The notes under the pieces were generated by a model, which ran no database searches, was not told the origin of the DNA, and worked only from the letters and a program-made list of their open reading frames with translations. This document shows, piece after piece, positions 23,528-31,643 of a DNA stretch of 52,442 bases. Location: the NCBI GenBank assembly GCA_002361625.1, contig DETL01000032.1, positions 1 to 52,442 of the forward strand, in the 5' to 3' direction. The position numbers were made by a program, and so were the translations under genes. This stretch comes from Bacteroidales bacterium UBA3289. GTDB taxonomy: Bacteria; Bacteroidota; Bacteroidia; Bacteroidales; UBA932. The stretch's first letter is position 1. Each line of letters opens with the position of its first letter.

Positions 23528-23935
23528 TTAATGCGTCACTTTCGGCTCGAGTTCCTTGGCGATGTCGATGAACTTCTGGATTTCCTTCTCCACCGGGGTA
23601 CGGCGGGTGAGGTGCTTCTCCTCGTTCACCTCCGCCATCTTGGCGGCGAGGTTCGCGGCGTTGCGGTTGCGGAGTTCCTTCACGGTATCCACACCGGCAG
23701 CCTCGAGCAGTTCGGCGAACTGCGGGCCGATGCCCTTGACACGGAAGAGGTCCGCGTGGTTCACCCAGGTGAGGACGAGGTCGTGACGGATGCCGGTGGC
23801 CTCTTCGATGGCCTGGCGGCCCTTCGCGTCAGCACCCTTCTCCAGGAGCTGGTCCACAGTCTCGATGCCGATGGCAATGAGCTTTTCGGCGTACACAGGG
23901 CCGATACCCTGAATGTCGATAATCTTGTAAGTCAT
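23528..23935 (-). CDS. DUF4332 helix-hairpin-helix protein
   Basis: A 135-residue protein with two helix-hairpin-helix-like units: IIDIQGIGPVYAEKLIAIGIETVDQLLEKG (residues about 5-34) and FRVKGIGPQFAELLEAAGVDTVKELRNRN. The motif G-I-G-P occurs in both. This is the DUF4332 pattern; the fold suggests binding to nucleic acid or another helix partner, but no role is established. Monocistronic with a strong promoter and terminator. The ATG at 23935 is preferred; earlier in-frame codons overlap the promoter. Confidence 0.8.
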   Translation of the reverse strand: MTYKIIDIQGIGPVYAEKLIAIGIETVDQLLEKGADAKGRQAIEEATGIRHDLVLTWVNHADLFRVKGIGPQFAELLEAAGVDTVKELRNRNAANLAAKMAEVNEEKHLTRRTPVEKEIQKFIDIAKELEPKVTH

Positions 23936-23980
23936 ATCAATTTTGTGTTTAAATGGTTGTTGTTTTCGTGTTTTATCCCT

Positions 23981-24012
23981 CAAATATACAAAAATATCGT
24001 GGATATATCCAA
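23981..24012 (-). promoter_or_regulatory. Promoter of the DUF4332 gene
   Basis: On the minus strand TTG (24012-24010), a 21-base spacer, then TATATTTG (23988-23981), 45 bases before the start codon. Confidence 0.65.
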
Positions 24013-24021
24013 ATTTTTTCG

Positions 24022-24029
24022 TATATTTG
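24022..24029 (+). promoter_or_regulatory. -7 promoter element of the 24-27.8 kb operon
   Basis: TATATTTG matches TAnnTTTG, 19 bases before the ATG at 24049 and back to back with the divergent DUF4332 promoter. Confidence 0.6.
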
Positions 24030-24048
24030 CAGGTGAAATTATTTTTTG

Positions 24049-24510
24049 ATGGAAACCTGCCCGCTTGACCCTGAAAAAACCTACTATTCGCAAGATTTCC
24101 TGACCCTGGACTGTGAAGACGGTCCCCGAACCCTGAAGATTGGAGAATGGTTGAACGTGGACCCCGTCCGGATCCACAGGATGGTTGTGAAGGAAAAAGC
24201 GCTGAAGGTGGACCAGATGGAAGTTTTCGCTCCCCTGGTTTCCAAACTCCGCCGCGCGGACTACGAGTATTACAAGCGCATCACCGGCCTCAAGATGCTC
24301 ATCGACTTCCCCGGCTACACCTCAGAGATCGAAGCCAAGATCCCCTACGACACGGATCCCATCGCATTCTACAAGTGGTGGCGAAAAGGAAAGCACGAAC
24401 ACGTCGTGTACCTCTCCCCCGCCTACCAGTTCAAGCTGTTCCAGAAGGTCTCCGTGATGGAGCCCAAGATCATGCTCAAGAAAGACATCGAATTCGTCAA
24501 GAACTTCTGA
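24049..24510 (+). CDS. Hypothetical protein, first gene of a five-gene unit
   Basis: A 153-residue soluble protein with no signal peptide or membrane segment. I do not recognise it. The N-terminal third (DFLTLDCEDGPRTLKIGEWLNVDP) looks like small beta strands, and the middle is helical and basic (KLRRADYEYYKRITGLKML). Aromatic residues are frequent (FYKWWRKGKHEHVVYLSPAYQFKLF). The ATG at 24049 is preferred to a TTG one codon earlier. It has a promoter just upstream and is followed after 1 base by the LRR gene. Confidence 0.7.
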   Translation: METCPLDPEKTYYSQDFLTLDCEDGPRTLKIGEWLNVDPVRIHRMVVKEKALKVDQMEVFAPLVSKLRRADYEYYKRITGLKMLIDFPGYTSEIEAKIPYDTDPIAFYKWWRKGKHEHVVYLSPAYQFKLFQKVSVMEPKIMLKKDIEFVKNF

Positions 24511-24511
24511 T

Positions 24512-25135
24512 ATGACCCTCGAAGAAATCCTCGGCGTTCCCACGGTTCCTTCCCCCGAAGAACTTGGGGGCGATGTTTGGGACGATGAAAACCGCTGCAA
24601 TTATTCCCCCGACGGAAGCAAGCTCCTGGATGCGGAGAACTTCCCTTCCACCGTCACGGTGAAGGAAGGCTGCCGGATCCTCTGCGACGGGGTCTTTGCC
24701 TTCCAGGACTACATGGCCGAGGACCGCAAGGCCGGAGAGGAGATCCCCCTGGACGAGCGGAACTCCTTCCTGGACAAGATCCACCTGCCGTCCAGCCTGA
24801 CGCATATCGGCCGGGGCTGTTTCAACGAGTGCGGCTATCTGGAGTCCATCAAGCTTCCCAAGAATCTGCTGTACATCGGCGAGGACGCCTTCTGCGACTG
24901 CTGGAATCTCGAAAGGGTCACCATCCCCGCCGCTACGCGCTATATCGGCCCCCGGGCCTTCCAGGGCTGCATCAACCTGTACCAGATCCGCCTCGGAAAG
25001 AGCGTCGAATGCATCGGCGAGGATGCCTTTGACGACTGCGAATCCCTGGAGACCATCCTCATCCCGCACGGGATGCGGGAACATTTCCTCGCCCTGATTC
25101 CCCAAGCGTTTCACGAAATCATCGAAGAACTATGA
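24512..25135 (+). CDS. BspA-type leucine-rich repeat protein (LRR_5)
   Basis: A 207-residue protein. Residues about 85-185 hold four BspA/LRR_5 repeats of about 23 residues with the pattern I-x-L-P-x-x-L-x-x-I-G-x-x-x-F-x-x-C: KIHLPSSLTHIGRGCFNEC, SIKLPKNLLYIGEDAFCDC, VTIPAATRYIGPRAFQGC, IRLGKSVECIGEDAFDDC. Most proteins of this type are exported and act in binding; this one has no signal peptide or anchor and sits in an operon of cytoplasmic enzymes, which is unusual. Starts 1 base after the previous gene and overlaps the next as ATGA. Confidence 0.85.
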   Translation: MTLEEILGVPTVPSPEELGGDVWDDENRCNYSPDGSKLLDAENFPSTVTVKEGCRILCDGVFAFQDYMAEDRKAGEEIPLDERNSFLDKIHLPSSLTHIGRGCFNECGYLESIKLPKNLLYIGEDAFCDCWNLERVTIPAATRYIGPRAFQGCINLYQIRLGKSVECIGEDAFDDCESLETILIPHGMREHFLALIPQAFHEIIEEL

Positions 25136-26127
25136 ACAGACCTGCCGGACAGCAGTTCACTGTCTCCCACGACAGTCCCCTCCTGAAATACCTGTACGAG
25201 ATTTTCCCCACCCAGTCCAAGACCGGTGTGAAGAACATGCTTTCCAAGGGCCAGGTCCTGGTGAACGGCGAGTCCCGGACCGCCTTCGACCATCCCCTCT
25301 TTGCCGGAGACCGGCTCCTGGTGCTGCCCAAGGTCGTTTCCATGGCACGGGAGAACGCTTCCGACGCCCGGGACGCCGTCGAGAAAACCGGTGTCCGGAT
25401 CGTGTACGAGGACGACTCCTACATCGTCGTGGACAAGCCCAGCGGCCTCCTGACCGTATCCACGGCCCGCGGCTCCCAGAGCAAGTCCGGCCACAAGGAA
25501 TCCACCCTGTACGCCATCCTGAATGCCTATGTGAAAGTCCAGGCACGCTCCCGGCGGAAAGAGGACCTGGCCAACGGCATCGCCCCCGACCGGTCCACCG
25601 CCAAGATCTGGATCGTCCACCGCCTGGACAAGGGAACTTCCGGACTCGTCGTCTTCGCCAAGAACGAGCGGGCAAAGGAAATCCTCCAGAGCAAGTGGAA
25701 GGAACTCGTCCTGGAGCGCAAGTACATCGCCTTCCTGGAGCACAAGCTGGAAAAGGAATCCGGCGCCATCCAGAGCTGGCTCGTGGAGAATCCCAAGTCC
25801 CTGAAAGTCTATTCCTATCCCGAGGAAGTCAAGGGCGGCCAGCTTGCCATCACCCATTACCGGGTCCTCGGATACATCTATAAGGGCGGCGGCTACTATA
25901 CCAAGACGGAGTTCTCCCTCGAAAGCGGCCGCAAGAACCAGATCCGCGTCCATTCCGCCGACATCGGCCATCCCGTGGCCGGCGACGAGAAATACGGCGC
26001 CGAGACGGATCCGATCCGCCGGCTCGCCCTCCATGCGGCCTCCCTCGTGTTCCGGAATCCGATGACCGGCGAGGTGGTCCGCTGCAACGCTCCCCTTCCC
26101 GAAGCTTTCTCCAAACTGGATCGATAA
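25132..26127 (+). CDS. RluA-family pseudouridine synthase
   Basis: A 331-residue enzyme that isomerises uridine to pseudouridine in rRNA or tRNA. An S4-like RNA-binding region occupies about residues 15-65 (LKYLYEIFPTQSKTGVKNMLSKGQVLVNG). The catalytic motif HRLDKGTSG lies near residue 163 with Asp at about 165, and IVYEDDSYIVVDKPSGLLT and SGRKNQIRVHSADIGHPVAGDEKYG complete the family set. The target uridine cannot be told from the sequence. ATGA overlap with the LRR gene fixes the start. Confidence 0.92.
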   Translation: MNRPAGQQFTVSHDSPLLKYLYEIFPTQSKTGVKNMLSKGQVLVNGESRTAFDHPLFAGDRLLVLPKVVSMARENASDARDAVEKTGVRIVYEDDSYIVVDKPSGLLTVSTARGSQSKSGHKESTLYAILNAYVKVQARSRRKEDLANGIAPDRSTAKIWIVHRLDKGTSGLVVFAKNERAKEILQSKWKELVLERKYIAFLEHKLEKESGAIQSWLVENPKSLKVYSYPEEVKGGQLAITHYRVLGYIYKGGGYYTKTEFSLESGRKNQIRVHSADIGHPVAGDEKYGAETDPIRRLALHAASLVFRNPMTGEVVRCNAPLPEAFSKLDR

Positions 26128-26128
26128 C

Positions 26129-27049
26129 ATGGAAAAGATCACCATCCCCGGCGCCTCCGACAACGTTCAGTTGAGCACGCTGGTCATCGCCCCCGAATCC
26201 CCCAAGGCCGTTTTCCAGCTCGTCCACGGCATGGCCGAGCACAAGGAGCGCTATATTCCCTTCATGAACTACCTCTCCGAGAAGGGCTACGCCTGTGTCA
26301 TCAACGACCTCCGCGGCCACGGCGAGAGTGTCGCCTCCCAGGAAGACCTGGGCTATATGTTCCAGGGCGGCATGCGCGGCCTGGTGGATGACGTCCATAA
26401 CGTAACTGACTGGATCAAGGAGCAGTATCCCGGCCTTCCGGTCTTCCTGTTCGGCCACAGCATGGGCTCCATGATCGTCCGGAGCTACCTCAAGCGATAC
26501 GACAAGGACATCGACGGACTCATCGTCTGCGGCAGTCCCAGCAAAAATCCGGCGGCGGGCCTGGGGAATTTCCTCGCCTGGTGCATCGGCCTGTTCAAGG
26601 GGCAGCGCCACCGGTCGGAATTCCTCGCGAACCTGAGCACCGGAAGCTACGACAAAAAATTCAAGGCCGACGGCCTCCGGAACTCCTGGCTGTCCACGAA
26701 CCGGGCCAATGTCCAGGCCTACAACAACGACCCGCTCTGCGGCTTCACCTTCACGGTCAACGGCTACCGGAACGGACTGTTCCGCCTGATGCAGGACATC
26801 TATTCCACGAAGGGATGGGAAGTTTCCCATCCGGGTCTTCCGGTCCATTTCATCGCCGGCAGCGACGATCCCTGCATCGTCTCCATCAGGAAATTCTCCG
26901 AGGCGGTGAGCTTCATCCGCGCCCGCGGCTATCGGGAAGTGACAAGCCTGGTCTATCCCGGCCTGCGCCATGAGATCCTGAACGAAACCGGCCGCGAGGA
27001 TGTCTTCCGCGACGTCCTCACACGCCTGGACGGATGGTGTTCCCGATGA
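26129..27049 (+). CDS. Alpha/beta hydrolase (monoacylglycerol-lipase-like)
   Basis: A 306-residue hydrolase of the Hydrolase_4 (lysophospholipase) type. The nucleophile elbow FGHSMGSM (Ser at about 111), an HGMAEH segment after the first core strands, FIAGSDDPC with the acid residue, and GLRHEILNE with the catalytic His are seen in order. No signal peptide, so it acts in the cytoplasm. Such enzymes cleave monoacylglycerols or other esters. One base after rluA and overlapping tcdA as ATGA. Confidence 0.85.
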   Translation: MEKITIPGASDNVQLSTLVIAPESPKAVFQLVHGMAEHKERYIPFMNYLSEKGYACVINDLRGHGESVASQEDLGYMFQGGMRGLVDDVHNVTDWIKEQYPGLPVFLFGHSMGSMIVRSYLKRYDKDIDGLIVCGSPSKNPAAGLGNFLAWCIGLFKGQRHRSEFLANLSTGSYDKKFKADGLRNSWLSTNRANVQAYNNDPLCGFTFTVNGYRNGLFRLMQDIYSTKGWEVSHPGLPVHFIAGSDDPCIVSIRKFSEAVSFIRARGYREVTSLVYPGLRHEILNETGREDVFRDVLTRLDGWCSR

Positions 27050-27810
27050 CGCCGTCTCCCAAAGAGATTTTCAACCGGGCCGAACTCCTGCTCGGGGCCG
27101 ACGGGATGGAGCGCCTCGCCTCCGTCCGCGTGATCCTGTTCGGGGTGGGCGGCGTAGGCAGCTGGTGCGCGGAAGGTCTCATCCGTTCCGGGGTCACCCA
27201 CCTGACGCTGGTCGATGCGGACTGCGTCGCTCCCTCCAACATCAACCGCCAGCGGATGGCCACGGCCCGGACCGTTGGCTGCTCCAAAGTGGAGGTGCTT
27301 CGGGACATGCTGCTGGAAATCAATCCTTCCGCCGAAATCACGGCCCTGGAAGCGCGTTTCACCGATGCGACGGCCGACTCCTTTGCGCTGGAAACCTACG
27401 ACTACATCATCGACGCCATCGACGCCCTGAAGGACAAGGCCGCCCTGATCCTCCGCGCCGCCGCCACTCCGGCCACCTTCTTCTCCTCGATGGGCGCTGC
27501 CTGCAAGATCGACCCGACCCGGATCCGGGTAGCCTCTTTCTGGGAGGTCCGCGGCTGTCCCCTCGGCGCCATGCTCCGCAAGAAACTCCGCAAGGCCGGC
27601 ACCCTGCCCGCCAAGGACTTCCTGTGCGTCTATGACGAGGAACTCCTGGAGAACCGCGGCATCGACACCGCCCTACCCGAAGAACTCAAATTCGAGAAAA
27701 AAGCCCACAACGGCTCCCTTGTCACCGTCACCGCCCCCTTCGGCTTCACGCTGGCCTCGTTGGTCATTCAGGACTGCCTGCAGTCCTTACAGAGCCCTTT
27801 GATCAGGTAA
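27046..27810 (+). CDS. tcdA: tRNA threonylcarbamoyladenosine dehydratase (TcdA-like, ThiF family)
   Basis: A 254-residue E1-like enzyme. The ATP-binding ILFGVGGVGSWCAEGLIRSGV, the LTLVDADCVAPSNINRQ motif and DYIIDAIDALKDK are typical of the CsdL/TcdA branch, which uses ATP to cyclise t6A to ct6A at tRNA position 37. The C-terminal GSLVTVTAPFGFTLASLVI also fits. The ATG at 27046 overlaps the previous stop as ATGA; an ATG four codons earlier is possible. Its 3' end overlaps the convergent fur gene by 43 bases. Confidence 0.88.
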   Translation: MTPSPKEIFNRAELLLGADGMERLASVRVILFGVGGVGSWCAEGLIRSGVTHLTLVDADCVAPSNINRQRMATARTVGCSKVEVLRDMLLEINPSAEITALEARFTDATADSFALETYDYIIDAIDALKDKAALILRAAATPATFFSSMGAACKIDPTRIRVASFWEVRGCPLGAMLRKKLRKAGTLPAKDFLCVYDEELLENRGIDTALPEELKFEKKAHNGSLVTVTAPFGFTLASLVIQDCLQSLQSPLIR

Positions 27811-28187
27811 TTGACCGTTTGGACAGCGTAACCTTCCGGAACGGAGACCGACGGGATGGGCGTACCTTCGAGACAGAAGGTCCGGTGGCACTTTTCGCAG
27901 TAGAAATGGACATGGAGGTCATCGTCCTCGTCGTCATGATGGCTGTGGCACAGCTCATAGCGCACTCCGTCGCCGGTGTCCTCGAGGACATGGACCAGAT
28001 GCGCTTCCCGGAAAGCCTGCAACGTCCGGAATACGTTGGACTTGTCGATGGTTTCCAGGACGCCCTCAAGCTCGGTCATGGACATGGGACGCCCGGCCTC
28101 CGACAGCGCCCGCGCAATCAGGATCCGGTTCGCCGTGGGCTTCACCCCATGGTGTTCCATCAATTCGACCAGGTGATTCTCTTCCAT
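27768..28187 (-). CDS. Fur-family metal-dependent transcription regulator
   Basis: A 139-residue regulator with an N-terminal winged helix (VKPTANRILIARALSEAGRPMSMTELEGVLETIDKSNVFRTLQAF) and a C-terminal dimerisation domain with the metal-binding HVHFYCEKCHRTFCLEG and a second CKDC pair near the end. The two CxxC pairs are the structural zinc site of Fur, Zur and PerR. The His-Asp-rich HSHHDDEDDDLHVH suggests a metal sensor, perhaps Zur-like, but the metal is not determined by sequence. Own promoter with a leader of only a few bases. Confidence 0.9.
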   Translation of the reverse strand: MEENHLVELMEHHGVKPTANRILIARALSEAGRPMSMTELEGVLETIDKSNVFRTLQAFREAHLVHVLEDTGDGVRYELCHSHHDDEDDDLHVHFYCEKCHRTFCLEGTPIPSVSVPEGYAVQTVNYLIKGLCKDCRQS

Positions 28188-28195
28188 ATTCTTTA

Positions 28196-28226
28196 CAAAG
28201 ATAGCACAGTTCCCCCGCAAAAGCAA
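28196..28226 (-). promoter_or_regulatory. Promoter of the Fur-family gene
   Basis: On the minus strand TTG (28226-28224), a 20-base spacer, then TATCTTTG (28203-28196), a full consensus match. The start codon follows only 8 bases later, so the mRNA would be almost leaderless. Confidence 0.7.
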
Positions 28227-28268
28227 TCCCCACTTATAGGGATGGCTCCTCCACGTCCGAGTGGACGA

Positions 28269-30632
28269 TCAAATGGAGAGCATGATGTCGTTCAGGAGGC
28301 CACCGGCGGTCTGGCGGGTACCCGCACCGGCGCCCTGGATGAGCATCGGGGAAGGATAGTCGCCCGTCGTGATCATGATCGCGTTGTCGGTACCCCGGAG
28401 CGCATAGAGCGGGCTGTCGGGGCCAACTTCCTGCAGCCCCACGGTCGCATGGCCTTCCGCATCTACGGAAGCGACATAGCGGAGTTTCAGCCCCTTGGCG
28501 GCGGCCGCAGCATAGCGGTCGGCGATGTCGGCCGGAACCGGTTCCAGTTTCACCTGGGACTCTTCCAGCGGAATGCCGGTCTGGCGGCTCAGGATGAGAA
28601 TCTTCCGCAGGACATCCTTCCCGCTGAGGTCGATGTTCGGGTCCGGCTCCGTATAGCCCTTGATCCGCGCCTCCTCCACCAGTTCTTCAAATCCAACGCC
28701 TTTATAATTATCCATCAGATAGTTGAGCGTACCGGAAAGGACCGCGTCCATCCGGACAAGCGTATCGCCGCTCTGGACCACGCGGTCCAGGGTCACGAGG
28801 ACCGGAAGGGCGGCGCCGGCCGTCGTTTCATACCGGAGGGACACCCCGGCCTTGTGCGCCTGCTCCTGCAGGGCCTTGAACTGCGCATAGGTTCCGGAGA
28901 AAGGAATCTTGTTGCAGGCGACGACGCTGTATCCGCTCCGGAACAGGGCCGGGTACCGGAAACCGATTTCCCCGCTGGCGGTGCAGTCCACGAAGAGGGA
29001 GTTCTCCAGCGAAAGCTCGGCAAGCGCATCGACATACCCGCTTCCGGGCGTACCGGCGTCCAACCGCTCTTGCGCGTGCTGCAGGTCGATTCCTTCCGTG
29101 TCGATGACATACCGCCGGCTATTAGCGAGGCCACACACCCGCAGTTCCTTCCCGGAACGCTTGGCGATGGAGGCGGCGTTGTCGGAGAGCATCTCCACCA
29201 GCGCCTTGCCAACACGACCATAACCAGCTATGAACAAATGGATTACCTTATTACTCCACTTGTCGAAGAATTCCCGGTGGATGGCGCGGATGGCTACATC
29301 GGCCCGGACCGAGGGGACGATGACGGAAATATTGCGCTCGGAGGAGCCCTGCGCCGTGGCGCGGACCGGAATGCTGTGCGTGCCGAGGGCGGCGAGCATC
29401 CGGCCGGTCGCCCCGCTGTGGCCGAGGATGTCGTCCCCGATCAGGCACACGATCGAATAGCCGGTCTCCACCTTCAGGGGATTCAGCTTTCCGAGGGAAA
29501 TCTCGTAGGCAAAACAGGCGTCGGCCGCTTCCCGCGCCTTTTCGGCGTCTTCCTCGGCGATGGCGATGCACATCGAATGGACCGACGAGGCCTGGGTGAT
29601 CAGGATGATGTTGATTCCCTTGCGGCTCAGCGCATCGAACAGGCGGGAGGAGAATCCGGGGACACCCACCATCCCGCTGCCTTCCAGGGAGATCAGGGCG
29701 ATGTGGTCCGAATGGGCGATGCCGATCACCCCGTCCCGCACGCGCGGCGGATTCCGCTCCACGAGCGTTCCCGGTTCGTCCGGGTGGAACGTATCCTTCA
29801 CGTAGATGGGAATTCCCTCTTCTACAACGGGTTGGATGGTCGGCGGATAGATGACCTTGGCCCCGAAATGGGACAGTTCCTGCGCCGCCCGGTACGAGAT
29901 GTTCGGAATGGGACGGGCCGTCGGAACCACCTTGGGATTGGCGGTCATGATGCCCGGCACGTCGGTCCAGATCTCCACCCGGCGGGCATGGATGCCCACG
30001 GCGAAAAGCGAAGCCGTATAGTCGGATCCGCCCCGGCCCAGCGTGGTGACCCGGCCGTTCGCGTCCTTGCCGATGAAGCCCGGCACGACGAACAGCTCCA
30101 CATGCGGGTTCGAATTCACGGCCTTGGACACGCGGGCATAGGTTTCCGGTTCGTCCACGGCACCGTCCTTTATCTGCACCAAGTCTCTGGCATCCAGCCA
30201 CTCGCAGGAAATGCCCAGGGAGCGGAACTTGTCCGTCAGAATGGTCGTGGAGAACAGTTCGCCGAAGCTTTCGATGGCATCCTGCGACGCCGGACTCAGC
30301 TCGCCCAGCAGGAAAACCCCGTAGGCAATCCCTTCCAGCGAATCGAAGAGCGCATCGACCGAAGCGGCCGTCCGCTGCTGATATCCGTCCGGAAGCAGTT
30401 CCCGGATGATGGTATGGTGACGTTCGCGGAGTTCATCGATCAGCGCCTTGTAGGACTCGTCCTTCCGGGCGGCCCGGCAACCGGTTTCGATCAGGGCGTC
30501 GGTACAGCCGCTGACGGCGGAGGAGACCACGATGGTGCGATCCGCTTCCAGGGATTTCCGGACGATGTCGATCACCCGGAGCATCGCTTCCGATGAGGCG
30601 ACGGAAGTGCCGCCGAATTTGAGTACTTGCAT
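28269..30632 (-). CDS. thrA: Bifunctional aspartate kinase / homoserine dehydrogenase
   Basis: A 787-residue fusion enzyme for the first and third steps from aspartate to homoserine. The kinase domain begins with MQVLKFGGTSVASSEA and holds GRGGSDYTASL; two ACT-type regulatory segments lie at about residues 300-450 (HIALISLEGSGMVGVPGF). The dehydrogenase starts near residue 460 (FIAGYGRVGKALVEML) with ETTAGAALPVL and IKGYTEPDPNIDLSGKDV. In other bacteria the product threonine or lysine inhibits it. Third gene of the metY-metX-thrA unit, 6 bases after metX. Confidence 0.95.
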   Translation of the reverse strand: MQVLKFGGTSVASSEAMLRVIDIVRKSLEADRTIVVSSAVSGCTDALIETGCRAARKDESYKALIDELRERHHTIIRELLPDGYQQRTAASVDALFDSLEGIAYGVFLLGELSPASQDAIESFGELFSTTILTDKFRSLGISCEWLDARDLVQIKDGAVDEPETYARVSKAVNSNPHVELFVVPGFIGKDANGRVTTLGRGGSDYTASLFAVGIHARRVEIWTDVPGIMTANPKVVPTARPIPNISYRAAQELSHFGAKVIYPPTIQPVVEEGIPIYVKDTFHPDEPGTLVERNPPRVRDGVIGIAHSDHIALISLEGSGMVGVPGFSSRLFDALSRKGINIILITQASSVHSMCIAIAEEDAEKAREAADACFAYEISLGKLNPLKVETGYSIVCLIGDDILGHSGATGRMLAALGTHSIPVRATAQGSSERNISVIVPSVRADVAIRAIHREFFDKWSNKVIHLFIAGYGRVGKALVEMLSDNAASIAKRSGKELRVCGLANSRRYVIDTEGIDLQHAQERLDAGTPGSGYVDALAELSLENSLFVDCTASGEIGFRYPALFRSGYSVVACNKIPFSGTYAQFKALQEQAHKAGVSLRYETTAGAALPVLVTLDRVVQSGDTLVRMDAVLSGTLNYLMDNYKGVGFEELVEEARIKGYTEPDPNIDLSGKDVLRKILILSRQTGIPLEESQVKLEPVPADIADRYAAAAAKGLKLRYVASVDAEGHATVGLQEVGPDSPLYALRGTDNAIMITTGDYPSPMLIQGAGAGTRQTAGGLLNDIMLSI

Positions 30633-30638
30633 AGTTCG

Positions 30639-31643
30639 TTATTTCATGATGATGGCCGTCAGCCGGGCCGTTTCCAGGAGGAATCCGTCGTGGCCGAAAC
30701 GGGATGAGATTTCGATGTAGTCCGCCCCGGGGATCCAGCGTGCCCAGACGGAGGATTCCTGTGGCGGGAAAAGGGCGTCCGTGTCGATGGAGACGACCGT
30801 CGTCCGGGCCTTGATCCGGGACAGGGCCTGCTCGACTCCCCCGCGTCCCCGTCCCACATTGTGGCTGTCCAGGGCATGACAGAGGATGTAATAGGAATAG
30901 GCGTCGAACTGACGCCGGACCAGTTTCTCGCCCTGGTACCGCTCATAGGACGCAGCCCTTCCGGCAAAGAGCGTGTCGGGATCGGCCTCGAATTGCGTGA
31001 GGCCGTAGCCGTCGAAGCACCGGTAGGAGATGAGAGCCTGCGCGCGGGCGCACTTGAGACCGGCCGCCCCGCCGCTGAGGTCCTTGGCCTCCCGGAAGGA
31101 AGGATCGGCCTCCAGGGCCATCCGCTGCGCTTCCACGGTCGCAGACAGGTACGGGGACACGCGAGGGGCCGTGGCGATGAACACGCAGCGCTTGAATACG
31201 TCCGGTTCCGTCACCGCCCACTCAATGGCCTGGAAACCTCCGATGGAACTTCCGATGAGAAGGTCAATACGGCTGATTCCTAGCGAATTCCTCACGGCAA
31301 CCGTAGCGGCAACCATATCCCGCACCGTCACCTTCGGGAAGTCCAGGAGCCAGGGTTTCCCGGTCGCGGGATTCTCCCGGGCCGGCCCCTCCGAACCATA
31401 GGCGGACCCGAGCATGTTCACGCAGGCGACGAAGTTCTTCTCCGTGTCGATCGCTTTGCCCGGTCCCACCATTTCCGGCCACCAGTCCTCGGGATCGCTG
31501 TTCGCGGTCAGGGCGTGGCAGACCCAGATGACAGGACGCTTTCCGTCCCAGGCTTCCTGGGAGGTATGATAGACGACCCGGGCCGGGGAAAGCACCCCCC
31601 CGGCCTCGAGTTCCAGCGTGACCGTCAATTCTTTCCTAAGCAT
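30639..31643 (-). CDS. metX: Homoserine O-acetyltransferase
   Basis: A 334-residue alpha/beta hydrolase-fold enzyme that activates homoserine with an acyl group, acetyl by the usual MetX assignment, for methionine synthesis. The nucleophile Ser is in LLIGSSIGGFQAIEW (near residue 130), the catalytic Asp in TDALFPPQES and His in FGHDGFLLE. NMLGSAYGSEGPAREN is a MetX signature. The start at 31643 overlaps the metY stop by 8 bases; an ATG four codons earlier at 31655 is an alternative. Confidence 0.93.
   Translation of the reverse strand: MLRKELTVTLELEAGGVLSPARVVYHTSQEAWDGKRPVIWVCHALTANSDPEDWWPEMVGPGKAIDTEKNFVACVNMLGSAYGSEGPARENPATGKPWLLDFPKVTVRDMVAATVAVRNSLGISRIDLLIGSSIGGFQAIEWAVTEPDVFKRCVFIATAPRVSPYLSATVEAQRMALEADPSFREAKDLSGGAAGLKCARAQALISYRCFDGYGLTQFEADPDTLFAGRAASYERYQGEKLVRRQFDAYSYYILCHALDSHNVGRGRGGVEQALSRIKARTTVVSIDTDALFPPQESSVWARWIPGADYIEISSRFGHDGFLLETARLTAIIMK

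Noticed and set aside
27819..30596. A 925-codon open frame on the plus strand opposite thrA
   Set aside because: Antisense to a clear thrA. High GC at third positions suppresses stops on the other strand; the translation is low in hydrophobic order, rich in Arg, Gly and His, and matches no domain.
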